Positions 9,004 to 18,425 of a stretch of 64,000 bases of DNA are shown here, in pieces. The first letter of the stretch is position 1; every line of letters starts with the position of its first letter. The position numbers were made by a program, and so were the translations under genes. The stretch comes from Zooshikella harenae (GTDB lineage Bacteria; Pseudomonadota; Gammaproteobacteria; Pseudomonadales; Zooshikellaceae). Where the stretch lies: NCBI RefSeq assembly GCF_018837975.1, contig NZ_JAGSOY010000018.1, positions 22,243 to 86,242 on the forward strand, read 5' to 3'. Under the pieces are notes generated by a model that was not told the origin of the DNA, ran no database searches, and worked only from the letters and a program-made list of their open reading frames with translations.

Positions 9004-10058
9004 CGAAGAACAAAGTAGATCATTGGTTGGTGACGTCATTAAAAGCACTATCACCCACCAGTTTAACGGATGATGAACAAACGGTGTTTGCTGAAGCGTT
9101 GGATGAGTACAGTCGAAAAATTTGGCGAAAACCAAAGCTGGCCAAGCGTTACCGCTACGATATGGCGATTTTGCATAACCCTGAGGAAGCATTTCCACCC
9201 AGTGATAAAATGGCGTTAAAACAGTTTGTTAACGCTGGAAAACGACTTGGGGTTTCTGTGGATTTGATTCAGCCTAAAGATTTTCTGAGATTGTCAGAGT
9301 ACGACATGTTATTTATTCGAGAAACAACAGCCATTGATCATCATACGTTCCTGTTTGCCAAAAAAGCTGAAGCAGAAGGTGTGGTTGTTATTGATGATCC
9401 ACTCTCAATTATGCGTTGTACCAATAAGGTTTTTTTAGCTGACTTATTTAGAACTCATCATGTGCCAAGTCCTCACACAATCTTGCTAATGCGTAACCAA
9501 AAGCCACAAATTGATCAACTGGAAGCAACGCTTGGCTTTCCCTTGGTATTAAAAATACCTGATGGATCTTTTTCCAGGGGGGTCGTAAAAGTGACTAATG
9601 CGACAGAGTTACAGATGCACTTGAAGGAGCTTTTTAAACAGTCGGCACTGTTATTGGCTCAAGAGTATATGTATACACCGTTTGATTGGCGTATTGGTGT
9701 GTTACAAGGTAAACCTATTTATGCTTGTAAATATTTTATGGCAAGGGATCACTGGCAAATTTACCAACATAATACGTCACATGTAGAGAGTGGAGACTAT
9801 GAGGCGATACCCACCTATGAAGTACCAAAGCCAGTGGTTAAAGCGGCTGTAAAAGCGGCGAACTTGATTGGTGATGGATTATATGGCGTAGATATTAAAG
9901 CCCTCGATGATCGAGTTGCCGTCATTGAAGTTAATGATAATCCCAGCATCGATTATGGTGTCGAAGATGGTTTTCTTGGTGATCAACTTTATGAGCTTAT
10001 TATTGAGGACTTTATTAGGCGCGTTGATAATGGAAAAAGAAGCGTCACATCATTGTAG
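8982..10058 (+). CDS. ATP-grasp domain of the RimK-like ligase (3' part of a split gene)
   Basis: This carries the complete catalytic half: YRYDMAILHNPEEAFPPSD, FIRETTAIDHHTF, IDDPLSIMRCTNKVFLADL, the ATP-binding strand FPLVLKIPDGSFSRGVVKV and the metal site IEVNDNPSIDYG. Such enzymes join an amino acid or peptide to a carboxylate through an acyl-phosphate, using ATP. The only possible own start is a GTG at 8982 without a ribosome site, inside the preceding frame. Separate translation is therefore doubtful. The true reading is probably one gene, 8569-10058, with a one-base deletion. Confidence 0.82.
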   Translation: MSCVTALAKNKVDHWLVTSLKALSPTSLTDDEQTVFAEALDEYSRKIWRKPKLAKRYRYDMAILHNPEEAFPPSDKMALKQFVNAGKRLGVSVDLIQPKDFLRLSEYDMLFIRETTAIDHHTFLFAKKAEAEGVVVIDDPLSIMRCTNKVFLADLFRTHHVPSPHTILLMRNQKPQIDQLEATLGFPLVLKIPDGSFSRGVVKVTNATELQMHLKELFKQSALLLAQEYMYTPFDWRIGVLQGKPIYACKYFMARDHWQIYQHNTSHVESGDYEAIPTYEVPKPVVKAAVKAANLIGDGLYGVDIKALDDRVAVIEVNDNPSIDYGVEDGFLGDQLYELIIEDFIRRVDNGKRSVTSL

Positions 10059-10428
10059 TATTTTTTTATTGTATAAAGCTTAAGGCTCCTGTTCTATAAT
10101 ACCAATATAGTATTCATTTAAGTGGACGAGTAGTGGTTAATGAGAAGCTGATTCATTAAAATGGGTTACGTCATTGACGCACAGTAAAATGAGTGACTGA
10201 CGTAAGGAAGAATCTCTTAAATCAATTTAACATATAAGTATGGTCACAGCGATTACACTTAATTACAATGCACACTGCTTAACTGTTGGGTTTTTGATGA
10301 GATAGATTACAGGGCTGTAATAGAAAGTGAGTAGACCTGTAAAACTAGGGAAGGTTTTAAAGGAAGTTGATTTGTAAAAAGTTAACTTCTTCCATATAAC
10401 GCTGGGCTTAACAAAATGAGGTAAGTCT
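10059..10428. other. Gap with a small dyad
   Basis: Non-coding. The one structure seen is TTACGTCA at 10166-10173 with TGACGTAA at 10198-10205, an 8-bp perfect inverted repeat with a 24-base spacer. It could be an operator or a weak hairpin. Nothing else stands out. Confidence 0.4.
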
Positions 10429-10710
10429 ATGGTCATGGAAGATTTGCTCTGTGTAACGTACAACGGCGCTTTTTATATTGCACCTGTCGTTTATGAAAAG
10501 TCCATTGCCGCGTTACCTTCAAACCCTGATGAGCCTGACGCTGACCAGGCCTCAACAAATGTATCATCAGGCACTTCACAACCAGATATGGTTCCTATAG
10601 GTGTTTATTTAGAAGGAAAAATTGTGCCTTGGGATCGGCTGGATAGTATACACTATGAAGCGTCTGTTTTAGTTAGAAAAGGAGATGCTATATTTCAAGA
10701 GGCATCTTAA
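10429..10710 (+). CDS. Small protein of unknown function
   Basis: 93 residues with a good ribosome site (GAGG, 8 bases before ATG). The sequence opens with strands LLCVTYNGAFYIAPVVYE. It has a low-complexity, acidic and Ser/Thr-rich linker at about 30-55, then IGVYLEGKIVPWDRLDSIHYE. There is no signal peptide or membrane segment. I do not recognise it. It precedes the RND pump gene by about 300 bases, too far to claim an operon. Confidence 0.55.
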   Translation: MVMEDLLCVTYNGAFYIAPVVYEKSIAALPSNPDEPDADQASTNVSSGTSQPDMVPIGVYLEGKIVPWDRLDSIHYEASVLVRKGDAIFQEAS

Positions 10711-11006
10711 ATCAGTGAATTCAATTAGACTGTTTATGTCAAATGGCACGCTTTCTATGCATGACATTTTAATATGAATAAAAAATGAAAGTGGTTGATT
10801 TGTGTAAACGTCTCCCTGATTAAAAGTGTTGATTACACTAGGGTGTCTAGTTCTGTCTGCTATAAATCTCTTTTCCGCTTATACCTGCTTATTCTCGCAA
10901 GTGATAATTCCAGATGGCTGACTATTATTAAAGGACATGAACGCTTATTACAGCCCATGATCTTTAAAGGTAGGTGATAGTGGGAATTCGAATTAAACAG
11001 GTCATC

Positions 11007-11030
11007 AATGAAGACTGATCAGTCTTCATT
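11007..11030. promoter_or_regulatory. 24-bp perfect palindrome covering the RND pump start codon
   Basis: AATGAAGACTGA is followed directly by its reverse complement TCAGTCTTCATT. The ATG at 11008 lies in the left arm. Such a dyad could be an operator for a dimeric repressor, or a site that blocks initiation when folded in the mRNA. Which one cannot be told from sequence. Confidence 0.7.
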
Positions 11031-14000
11031 TTCTGGGTTTATTCCGTTATTAGCAAGTCATAGGGTTGCAGCGCACCTGTTGATGGGGGTTGCAATTATC
11101 GTAGGGCTTTGGGCATTACGACACATTAATACTCAGTTTTTTCCTTCCTTTGAGGTTGATGTCATTACCGTTTCTTCTGTTTGGAGTGGGGCAACCGCTG
11201 AGGATATACAACGTAGTATTACGATGCCTGTTGAGCAGGTATTAAAAGGGTTAAATGGCATTGATAAAGTTTATGCGACATCAACCTATGGCGTCAGCTT
11301 AATACGAATCGAGGTTCAGCCAGAGGTTGCTTTATCGGATGTGTTGGATAATGTAAAGCAAGCGGTTGATAATCTGCGGGACTGGCCCGAAGCGGCTGAG
11401 CAGCCAGAAATACGTTCTCTGGTACGTTATGAGCCCATTGCGAAAGTTATGTTACGAGGGGCTGTCAGTCTTGATGAGTTACGACAACTGGCTTACCGCT
11501 TTGAAAGAGAGTTATTGAACTTAGGTATTCGTAAGATCGACTTTAGAGGCCTGCCAGAGCAAGAAATCGCTATTAAAGTCGCGCCAGAAAAGCTATATGA
11601 ACTTGGTATTACACTACAAACACTTTATACATTAGTCACTCAACGTAGTGTGGATTTACCCGCTGGAACAGCGGCAAGAAAAGAAGGCGCAAAGCCAGTA
11701 CGTAGTTTAAGCCAAGCACGAGATCCTGCGGCATTAGCGGCACTACCCTTAGTCATTGATCCTGCTGGTCGTTTGATCAGATTAGGAGATATTGCAGAGG
11801 TAGTAAGGCAACCTAAAGATGATCAAGTCTTGTTAACCAGTAATGGTATGCCAGCTGTTGAGATGACGCTGCTTAGAACTGAGCGTGATGATACGCTTCA
11901 GGCCGCTGAAATGTTACGACAATGGTTAGCTGCATCTACCCATGAGTTACCTAAGGGGATTACCCGGCATGTGTTTAATGAACGTTGGCAGTATTTGCAG
12001 GAACGTATTTCCTTATTGCTCAAAAATGGGGTAGGGGGGTTATGTTTAGTCATTATCATGCTATTTCTATTTCTAAATGCTCGAGTTGCGTGGTGGGTAA
12101 CATTAGGTATTCCAGTCTCTTTTTTATCTGCACTGGCCATTTTTTATTTAATAGGAGGTACGATTAATCTGGTCAGTTTATTTGGCCTGATTATGACGCT
12201 GGGTATCATTGTTGATGATGCGATTGTTGTTGGAGAAAACACACTTCAACGTATCCAGGGGGGGGACACGCCACTTCATGCGGCCATTAGCGGTGCACAT
12301 TTAATGTTAGCCCCTGTCGTAGCCTCATCGTTAACGACAATTGCGGCATTTCTTCCATTACTGATTCTTGAAGGTGATATTGGCAATATTTTACGGGATA
12401 TTCCCGTTATTGTAATTTGTGTCATTGTTGCATCGTTAATGGAATGTTTTTTTATTTTGCCTGGTCACTTACATCATAGTTTAAGTGGATTATCATCTCA
12501 CCGTTATTCTTTGCGTGAGAAAATTGATAATCGATTTAGTCAGTTTCGTAATGGGCCATTTCGCCGTTTAATTCAACAAGCCGTCCATTATCGAGGGCTG
12601 ACTATGGCTGCTGCATGTTGCTTATTGGCAATAAGTATTGGCTTAGTGGTTACCAATCATATTAAGTTTACATTTTTTCCTACAATTGACGGTAATAACC
12701 TACGGGCCAATGTACAGTTTACGGCAGGAACGTCTCAGCAAGCAGTGAGTCAATTTTTAAGTTACCTCGTTCAACAGTTGCGCGTTACCGAGCAGCAATT
12801 TGATCAACCCTTTATCGATCAAGTGTTAGTTATCCATCGCGCGGCTTCATTTGGTTTTCGTGGACAAGAAGCCGATGGTGATGAGCTAGGTTCTGTTGAA
12901 GTTGAAATCAGTTCTGCAGATAAACGACAGTTTAGTGATGCGGAGATTATTCGGCAGTGGCGACAACATATTGAATTACCCGCAGGTGTTGAAAAATTTA
13001 CTTTAACTCAACGACGAGCGGGTCCCTCAGGAAAAGCGATTGAAATCAAATTGACGGGTTCATCGTTAGCTGACCTCAAAACAGGTTCTCAACAAATACA
13101 GGAAAAATTACGGCAATTTCAGGGGGTTACTAATGTGGAGGATGATTTACCCTTTGGTAAGGAACAACTTATATATTCTCTGACACCCGTAGGGTATGCA
13201 TTGGGTTTAACGCTTAATGAAGTGGGACTTTATTTAAGGGCTGCATTGGATGGTCGGCGGGTTCAAATATTTCATGATGCAAATGAAGAACTTGAAGTTC
13301 GCTTACGCTTATCTGATGCGCAACGTGATTATTTATCTGCATTACAACAACTGCCTGTGGTTTTAGCTGATCGGTCAACTGAATTATTAAGTAATATTGT
13401 CAAATTTGAGAGCAGACAAGGGGTTGATAGCTTAAACAGGGTAGATGGCGAGTTAGCAATTATTGTCAGTGCGGATGTTGATGAAAATAGTGCTAATACC
13501 AACGAGATTCTGGGTCAATTACAGCAAACGTTTTTTCCTCAAATATCGGCAACACTGGGGATTCGCCTTAGTTACGAAGGACAAACGGCAGAACAGGATA
13601 AAACGCTGGATGATATGGTATTAGGCGGCGTTATTGCACTGTTACTGATTTATATTATTTTAGCCTGGGTTTTTTCCTCTTATAGCTGGCCATTTGCAGT
13701 AATGATGGCTATTCCCTTTGGTCTTACGGGGGCTTTTTTTGGGCACTTTATTATGGGCATGAACTTAACGATTTTATCGTTATTTGGCTTATTTGGACTA
13801 ACGGGTATTGTGGTGAATGACTCAATCGTATTACTCAGCGTTTACCGACAACTCCGTTTACAAGGTATGGGGATACATGATGCGATTGTCGAAGCCGCAT
13901 GTCGACGATTGCGTGCAGTATTATTAACATCGCTTACCACCATTGCTGGGCTTACACCTATTCTCTTTGAAACATCCTTGCAAGCTCAGTTTTTGATTCC

Positions 14001-14139
14001 AATGGCGACATCCATTGTATTTGGTTTGACGTTTGGAACCGTACTGATTTTGTTGGTCGTACCTGCTTTTTTGGTACACGTTGAGTGGTTATCAAAGACA
14101 ACTAAACACCACTGGCGTGGTCTGATTAATGGATATTAA
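11008..14139 (+). CDS. RND-family inner-membrane efflux transporter (AcrB/HAE-like)
   Basis: 1043 residues, the usual length for the family, with a first membrane helix at about 20-37, a large periplasmic loop, a helix bundle at about 335-480, a second loop, and a C-terminal bundle from about 870. Helix 4 carries the proton-relay pair in GIIVDDAIVVGEN. Helix 10 has GIVVNDSIVLLS, where classic AcrB has a lysine. The pump exports lipophilic compounds using the proton gradient. No membrane-fusion or outer-membrane channel gene is adjacent. AGG precedes the ATG by 5 bases. Confidence 0.92.
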   Translation: MKTDQSSFSGFIPLLASHRVAAHLLMGVAIIVGLWALRHINTQFFPSFEVDVITVSSVWSGATAEDIQRSITMPVEQVLKGLNGIDKVYATSTYGVSLIRIEVQPEVALSDVLDNVKQAVDNLRDWPEAAEQPEIRSLVRYEPIAKVMLRGAVSLDELRQLAYRFERELLNLGIRKIDFRGLPEQEIAIKVAPEKLYELGITLQTLYTLVTQRSVDLPAGTAARKEGAKPVRSLSQARDPAALAALPLVIDPAGRLIRLGDIAEVVRQPKDDQVLLTSNGMPAVEMTLLRTERDDTLQAAEMLRQWLAASTHELPKGITRHVFNERWQYLQERISLLLKNGVGGLCLVIIMLFLFLNARVAWWVTLGIPVSFLSALAIFYLIGGTINLVSLFGLIMTLGIIVDDAIVVGENTLQRIQGGDTPLHAAISGAHLMLAPVVASSLTTIAAFLPLLILEGDIGNILRDIPVIVICVIVASLMECFFILPGHLHHSLSGLSSHRYSLREKIDNRFSQFRNGPFRRLIQQAVHYRGLTMAAACCLLAISIGLVVTNHIKFTFFPTIDGNNLRANVQFTAGTSQQAVSQFLSYLVQQLRVTEQQFDQPFIDQVLVIHRAASFGFRGQEADGDELGSVEVEISSADKRQFSDAEIIRQWRQHIELPAGVEKFTLTQRRAGPSGKAIEIKLTGSSLADLKTGSQQIQEKLRQFQGVTNVEDDLPFGKEQLIYSLTPVGYALGLTLNEVGLYLRAALDGRRVQIFHDANEELEVRLRLSDAQRDYLSALQQLPVVLADRSTELLSNIVKFESRQGVDSLNRVDGELAIIVSADVDENSANTNEILGQLQQTFFPQISATLGIRLSYEGQTAEQDKTLDDMVLGGVIALLLIYIILAWVFSSYSWPFAVMMAIPFGLTGAFFGHFIMGMNLTILSLFGLFGLTGIVVNDSIVLLSVYRQLRLQGMGIHDAIVEAACRRLRAVLLTSLTTIAGLTPILFETSLQAQFLIPMATSIVFGLTFGTVLILLVVPAFLVHVEWLSKTTKHHWRGLINGY

Positions 14140-14299
14140 CCACGATTTAACCTTTTCATGCCTATAGTACTTCAGCTATGCACAGTATCTTAGTGTTGAT
14201 TAGCCTCTTTATTGTGAATAGACCCTTTGCAGTTAATAGAATTTTGGCTGTAAAAGACTGTAAATAGTACCTTGGCTGTGAAATTAACAGGAGTAGTGA

Positions 14300-15745
14300 A
14301 TGCGATCTTCTAATTCCTTGTTACCTCAAAAAAAAGGGGTAAATAAGTCCTTGGCTTTATTACACCGGCTAAAACCATTGGCATGTATTTCCAGTGTTCT
14401 AGTTATGAGTCCATTGGGTGTTGCTGATACGTTGTCACTTAATGCGGCAGAAGATGCTGAACATACCGCACTCACCCTTTACCCAAATACTGCCTTGATT
14501 GAACAGGGTTTTAGTAAGTCTATCAAGCAAGGCGCGCAAACCATTGTCTTACAGAATATTAGTGATCAGGTGCTACTCGATAGCTTGACGATTCATGGTC
14601 AAGGTCATGTCAAGTCTGTACAGTTGACACGACAACCGTTGACGTATGATCAGTTAATGAAAAGTGTTATGGGAAAATCAGTTTCCGTGTACCAGGCAGG
14701 TAACTATTTAAGCAGTAGCCGACAGGGAAGGCTCCTTGCCTATGAAAATAAGTTAGGTATTGTATCTGTTGCAGATGGTGAGCATCTTATAGTGGACTTG
14801 CGCGATCCAAATGGATTACGAATAGCGTTACCTCAAGATACATTACCAAATGCCAACTTTACGCCACAGTTAATGGCTCAGTGGCAGGGCAAAGATACAA
14901 CACAACAAGCTAAAGTTCGCTACTTGACGACAGGTCTATCCTATTCCAACCATTATGCTATTGCGATTGAGCCTAAACAGAAAAAGCTGGATATTACAGT
15001 TAATACGATTTTGGCTAATAAAACACGCACCGAATTTAATCAGGCTGAAGTCACGCTAGCCGCAGGGGATTTAGGCGTGCCCGCTCGTTCTCCACAATTG
15101 AAAGGACGTGCACGTATGGAAATGGCAATGGCTGATGCTGTGGGCGCTGCGCCTCCTGAAGCTTTAGGTGAACTTAACTTTTACCACTTCAAACAGGCTT
15201 TTGATATACCTGCACATTCTGAACAACAGTTGACATTGCTTTCCGAAAAGGATGTTGCTTATCAGCGTCACTATGAACACTTATTTTATTCTTCTCCATT
15301 TAACCGGCAGGTAAGCAGTGAACATGAGCGGCCCGTAACACTGTATGAATTTACCACAGAAAGTGATTTACCATCAGGTGATGTTCGTGTTTTTCAACAA
15401 GATAGCCGAGGTCGTTCTCAATGGATTGGTCAGTCATCCATTAGTGATACAGCGGCTGGGCAAAAGGTTAAATTGCAGTTAGGTGAATCATTTGATATTG
15501 ACATTCAACGTAAGAAACAAGATGTTCAACAAATCGATAAGAATACATTACAAGTTGATTGGCAGGTTGAGATTCAAAATAGTAAGACAGAAGAAGTATC
15601 ATTAGTGCTGGCAGATCAGGATGCCTCTTTGTTGTCTATTTCTTCAGTAAAAGGTGCAGAAACTATTGGTCATAATCGTATGCAAGTGGTGCTTCCTGCC
15701 AAGGGAACAGTGTCAGTAACATATCGTTCTACTCATCGACGTTGA
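14300..15745 (+). CDS. Exported DUF4139-domain protein
   Basis: 481 residues with a long N-terminal export signal (hydrophobic core about 28-42, ending GVA). The N-terminal half has [16 protein letters not shown] and [17 protein letters not shown]. The later part has [36 protein letters not shown] and [20 protein letters not shown]. These match the beta-rich DUF4139 layout, whose function is unknown. GGAG lies upstream of the ATG. Its stop (15743-15745) is 7 bases before the next start, so the two genes are probably co-transcribed. Confidence 0.8.
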   Translation: MRSSNSLLPQKKGVNKSLALLHRLKPLACISSVLVMSPLGVADTLSLNAAEDAEHTALTLYPNTALIEQGFSKSIKQGAQTIVLQNISDQVLLDSLTIHGQGHVKSVQLTRQPLTYDQLMKSVMGKSVSVYQAGNYLSSSRQGRLLAYENKLGIVSVADGEHLIVDLRDPNGLRIALPQDTLPNANFTPQLMAQWQGKDTTQQAKVRYLTTGLSYSNHYAIAIEPKQKKLDITVNTILANKTRTEFNQAEVTLAAGDLGVPARSPQLKGRARMEMAMADAVGAAPPEALGELNFYHFKQAFDIPAHSEQQLTLLSEKDVAYQRHYEHLFYSSPFNRQVSSEHERPVTLYEFTTESDLPSGDVRVFQQDSRGRSQWIGQSSISDTAAGQKVKLQLGESFDIDIQRKKQDVQQIDKNTLQVDWQVEIQNSKTEEVSLVLADQDASLLSISSVKGAETIGHNRMQVVLPAKGTVSVTYRSTHRR

Positions 15746-15752
15746 GGTGAAT

Positions 15753-16457
15753 ATGTCATCCTATCAATCCATTGTCGTGTTAACAGGTGCGGGTATATCC
15801 GCTGAGTCAGGTATTCGTACATTTCGGGCAAGTGATGGATTATGGGAAGAGCATCGTATTGAAGATGTGGCAACACCTAATGGGTTCAGGAGGAACCCAA
15901 CAATGGTGCATAATTTTTATAATACTCGCCGTAAACAGTTATTATCGCCTGAAATAACCTTTAATGCAGCTCATAAGGCATTAGCTTTATTTGAGCAACG
16001 CTTTGCTGGAAAATATTTATTAGTTACTCAAAATATTGATGATCTTCATGAGCGAGCGGGTAGCCAGCGAATTGTTCATATGCATGGGGAGTTACTGAAA
16101 TCCCGTTGTGATGATTGTGGTGAAATTTTTTCATATAGGGATGATTTGTGGGTGACGACACCTTGTCCTCGTTGTCAATTGTCTGGCAGTTTACGTCCAC
16201 ATATCGTTTGGTTTAATGAAATTCCACTGGAGCTTGAAGCGATTTATTCAGCGTTAGCCTCATGTGATCTTTTTGTGGCGATTGGAACATCAGGTAATGT
16301 CTATCCCGCTGCGGGTTTTTTTCAAGAAGCTTCTCATCATGGTGCACATACGGTCGAATTGAATTTAGAACCCTCTGTATCAGGCTCTTTATTTAAAGAA
16401 CAGCATTATGGCCCTGCGAGTGAAGTCGTGCCGAGGTTTTTTGCAGAAATTGCCTGA
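15753..16457 (+). CDS. cobB: NAD-dependent protein deacylase (sirtuin, CobB type)
   Basis: 234 residues from the ATG at 15753; GAGGTG just before it makes this better than the GTG at 15747. NAD-binding GAGIS lies at 12-16, followed by the FRASDGLW loop, [12 protein letters not shown] and the catalytic histidine in VHMHGEL. Zinc is held by CDDC and CPRC. The FYNTRR block (Tyr56, Arg59) is the class III signature linked to removal of succinyl groups as well as acetyl. The enzyme removes acyl groups from lysines using NAD in the cytoplasm. Confidence 0.94.
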   Translation: MSSYQSIVVLTGAGISAESGIRTFRASDGLWEEHRIEDVATPNGFRRNPTMVHNFYNTRRKQLLSPEITFNAAHKALALFEQRFAGKYLLVTQNIDDLHERAGSQRIVHMHGELLKSRCDDCGEIFSYRDDLWVTTPCPRCQLSGSLRPHIVWFNEIPLELEAIYSALASCDLFVAIGTSGNVYPAAGFFQEASHHGAHTVELNLEPSVSGSLFKEQHYGPASEVVPRFFAEIA

Positions 16458-16602
16458 ATCTGTACCGTTTACGTCTACACTAACAAATGACTTATTCTTT
16501 TTGTAAGCCTGTATCTATAGTCGAAGCTTTCGATCAAGCATAAGGTAAAGATATTGTGCTTACAGTAAATAGTTTTAGTGAGAATTCGCATTATTTGTAT
16601 GC

Positions 16603-16617
16603 CATAGGTAGCCTATG
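16603..16617 (+). promoter_or_regulatory. Small dyad hiding the ribosome site and start of the GH13 gene
   Basis: CATAGG (16603-16608) and CCTATG (16612-16617) are inverted around TAG. The AGG ribosome site and the ATG at 16615 are on opposite arms, so a folded mRNA would cover both. The stem is only 6 bp with a 3-base loop, so it may be chance. Confidence 0.35.
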
Positions 16618-18357
16618 ACACCCTTTGAGCAGCGTGTACTGGAGCGAGTACGTTTTCTGTATGGCGATGATGAATCAGAAGTTATTGTTGAACGCATTTG
16701 TGATTTGGTTCGACGCTATGCGAGTTTAACAAAGGAAAGGCCAGATAGCCTTTGGACTGAAAAAGATGCGTTTTTAATTACGTATGCTGATAGTATTATT
16801 AAAGATGCTGAGCGTCCTTTAGTCATGCTGCAGCAGTTTTTGAGTGAATACTGCCGTGATATCTTTACGACAATTCATATTCTGCCTTTTTTTCCCTTTA
16901 GTTCTGATGATGGCTTTTCGGTAATTGATTATCGAGAGGTAAATCCTGAGTTTGGTACTTGGGATGATGTTCGTAGTATCAATGAAAATTTTGATTTAAT
17001 GATTGATTTAGTCATAAACCATGCCTCCAGGGAAAGTGTGTGGTTTATGGACTTCGTAAATGATCAACCACCAGGGCGTGATTTTTTTATTGAGCAAGAT
17101 AAAGAAACCGATGTATCTATGGTGGTGAGACCAAGAAATACCCCCTTGCTAGTACCTGTGCATACCCGTCGTGGGGTCAGACATGTTTGGGCAACGTTTA
17201 GTGAAGACCAAATTGATTTAAACTTTAAAAATCCCTCCATGTTATTGGAGCTAATTGATATTTTTCTCAGCTACGTGGCGGTTGGTGCTCGGTTTCTTCG
17301 CCTTGATGCCATTGCTTACTTGTGGAAATCACTCGGTACGTCGTGTATTCACCTACCACAAACACATGAAGTGGTGAAACTTATGCGGGATGTCTTGGAG
17401 CGGGTGGCACCAGAGGTTGTATTAATTACAGAAACCAATGTACCTGTTGAGGAAAATATTAGTTACTTTGGCATGGGCGATGAGGCGCACATGGTTTACC
17501 AGTTTGGTTTGCCACCCATGGTTTTACACGCACTTTATCGTGGTAATGCAGCTTACTTGACAAGTTGGGCGCAACAAATTCCACCATTGCCTCCTGGCTG
17601 TACTTATTTAAATTTTACCGCCTCACATGATGGAATAGGTGTGAGACCTGTGGAAAATTTATTGCCAGCGAATGAAGTAGAAGAAATGATTGATACTGTA
17701 CGTCGTTATGGTGGATTTGTGACGATGAAAACTAATACTGACGGCACAGAATCCCCCTATGAAATGAATGTTTCGTTATTTGATGCCTTAATGGGCAGTC
17801 GACGTGGACCGGATGAATGGCAAATTCCTCGCTTTATTTGCTCTCAGGTGATCATGCTGTCGATGCGAGGCATCCCTGCTGTTTATATTCATAGTTTAAC
17901 GGCGACACCTAATGACGTGGCTAATGTTGAACGTACAGGGCGTATGCGATCAATTAATCGGACGCGCTGGTTATTTGATGATTTAGAAACTCGGTTAGCA
18001 AACAGTAATACACCTAATGCTGAGGTGTTTGATACATTGAGCCGGTTATTACAAATTCGTAAACAACAGCCAGCCTTTCACCCCGATGCAGGACAAACAG
18101 TTAAATCGTTGAATAAAGCATTATTTATTATTAAACGTGTGAGTTTGGATAGAGCGCAGGTTGTTTATGCTCTGTGTAATGTGTCAGCCGTAAATATTGA
18201 GTTGGCAGTGAGTGATTTATTAGATGACGGGGAGCAGGTTATTGCTGATTTAATGGGCGAAAGTAGTATCAGTGAAGCTCAGGATATGCTGAAGATACTA
18301 CCTTATCAATGTGTATGGTTGCAGGTGAGTCATCCTTATAAGGATACTGCTGAATAA
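16615..18357 (+). CDS. GH13_18 phosphorylase, probably glucosylglycerate phosphorylase
   Basis: 580 residues of the sucrose-phosphorylase-like GH13 subfamily 18. The nucleophile is Asp231 in FLRLDAIAYLW, the acid/base Glu273 in LITETNVP and the third acid Asp339 in TASHDGIG. IHILPFFPFSSDDGFSVIDY is typical. Enzymes of this subfamily split a glucoside with phosphate to give glucose 1-phosphate. The genes facing it make glucosylglycerate, so I infer that glucosylglycerate is the substrate, as for E. coli YcjM. Sucrose phosphorylase is the alternative. It probably recycles the compatible solute. Confidence 0.85.
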   Translation: MTPFEQRVLERVRFLYGDDESEVIVERICDLVRRYASLTKERPDSLWTEKDAFLITYADSIIKDAERPLVMLQQFLSEYCRDIFTTIHILPFFPFSSDDGFSVIDYREVNPEFGTWDDVRSINENFDLMIDLVINHASRESVWFMDFVNDQPPGRDFFIEQDKETDVSMVVRPRNTPLLVPVHTRRGVRHVWATFSEDQIDLNFKNPSMLLELIDIFLSYVAVGARFLRLDAIAYLWKSLGTSCIHLPQTHEVVKLMRDVLERVAPEVVLITETNVPVEENISYFGMGDEAHMVYQFGLPPMVLHALYRGNAAYLTSWAQQIPPLPPGCTYLNFTASHDGIGVRPVENLLPANEVEEMIDTVRRYGGFVTMKTNTDGTESPYEMNVSLFDALMGSRRGPDEWQIPRFICSQVIMLSMRGIPAVYIHSLTATPNDVANVERTGRMRSINRTRWLFDDLETRLANSNTPNAEVFDTLSRLLQIRKQQPAFHPDAGQTVKSLNKALFIIKRVSLDRAQVVYALCNVSAVNIELAVSDLLDDGEQVIADLMGESSISEAQDMLKILPYQCVWLQVSHPYKDTAE

Positions 18358-18389
18358 CCTTAATAAAAAGCTGAAATGGTTATCTATGT

Positions 18390-18413
18390 GCTACTCCTTG
18401 GATAAGGAGTAGC
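18390..18413. terminator. Hairpin between convergent genes
   Basis: GCTACTCCTT and AAGGAGTAGC form a perfect 10-bp stem around GGAT, between the stops of the phosphorylase and the synthase. The T tail on the plus side is short. It probably serves both directions. Confidence 0.75.
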
Positions 18414-18425
18414 CGTTTAATTAAC

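Noticed and set aside
8990..9005. Programmed -1 frameshift in the ATP-grasp gene
   Set aside because: The site ACAGCTTTAG has no slippery X-XXY-YYZ heptamer and no clear stimulatory hairpin follows. A deletion or sequence error is simpler.
10166..10205. TTACGTCA/TGACGTAA dyad as a defined operator
   Set aside because: It is short, its spacer is long, and no regulator gene points to it. It is noted only as a weak structure.
10795..10977. 60-codon frame before the RND gene
   Set aside because: No ribosome site or recognisable features; probably chance in the leader region.
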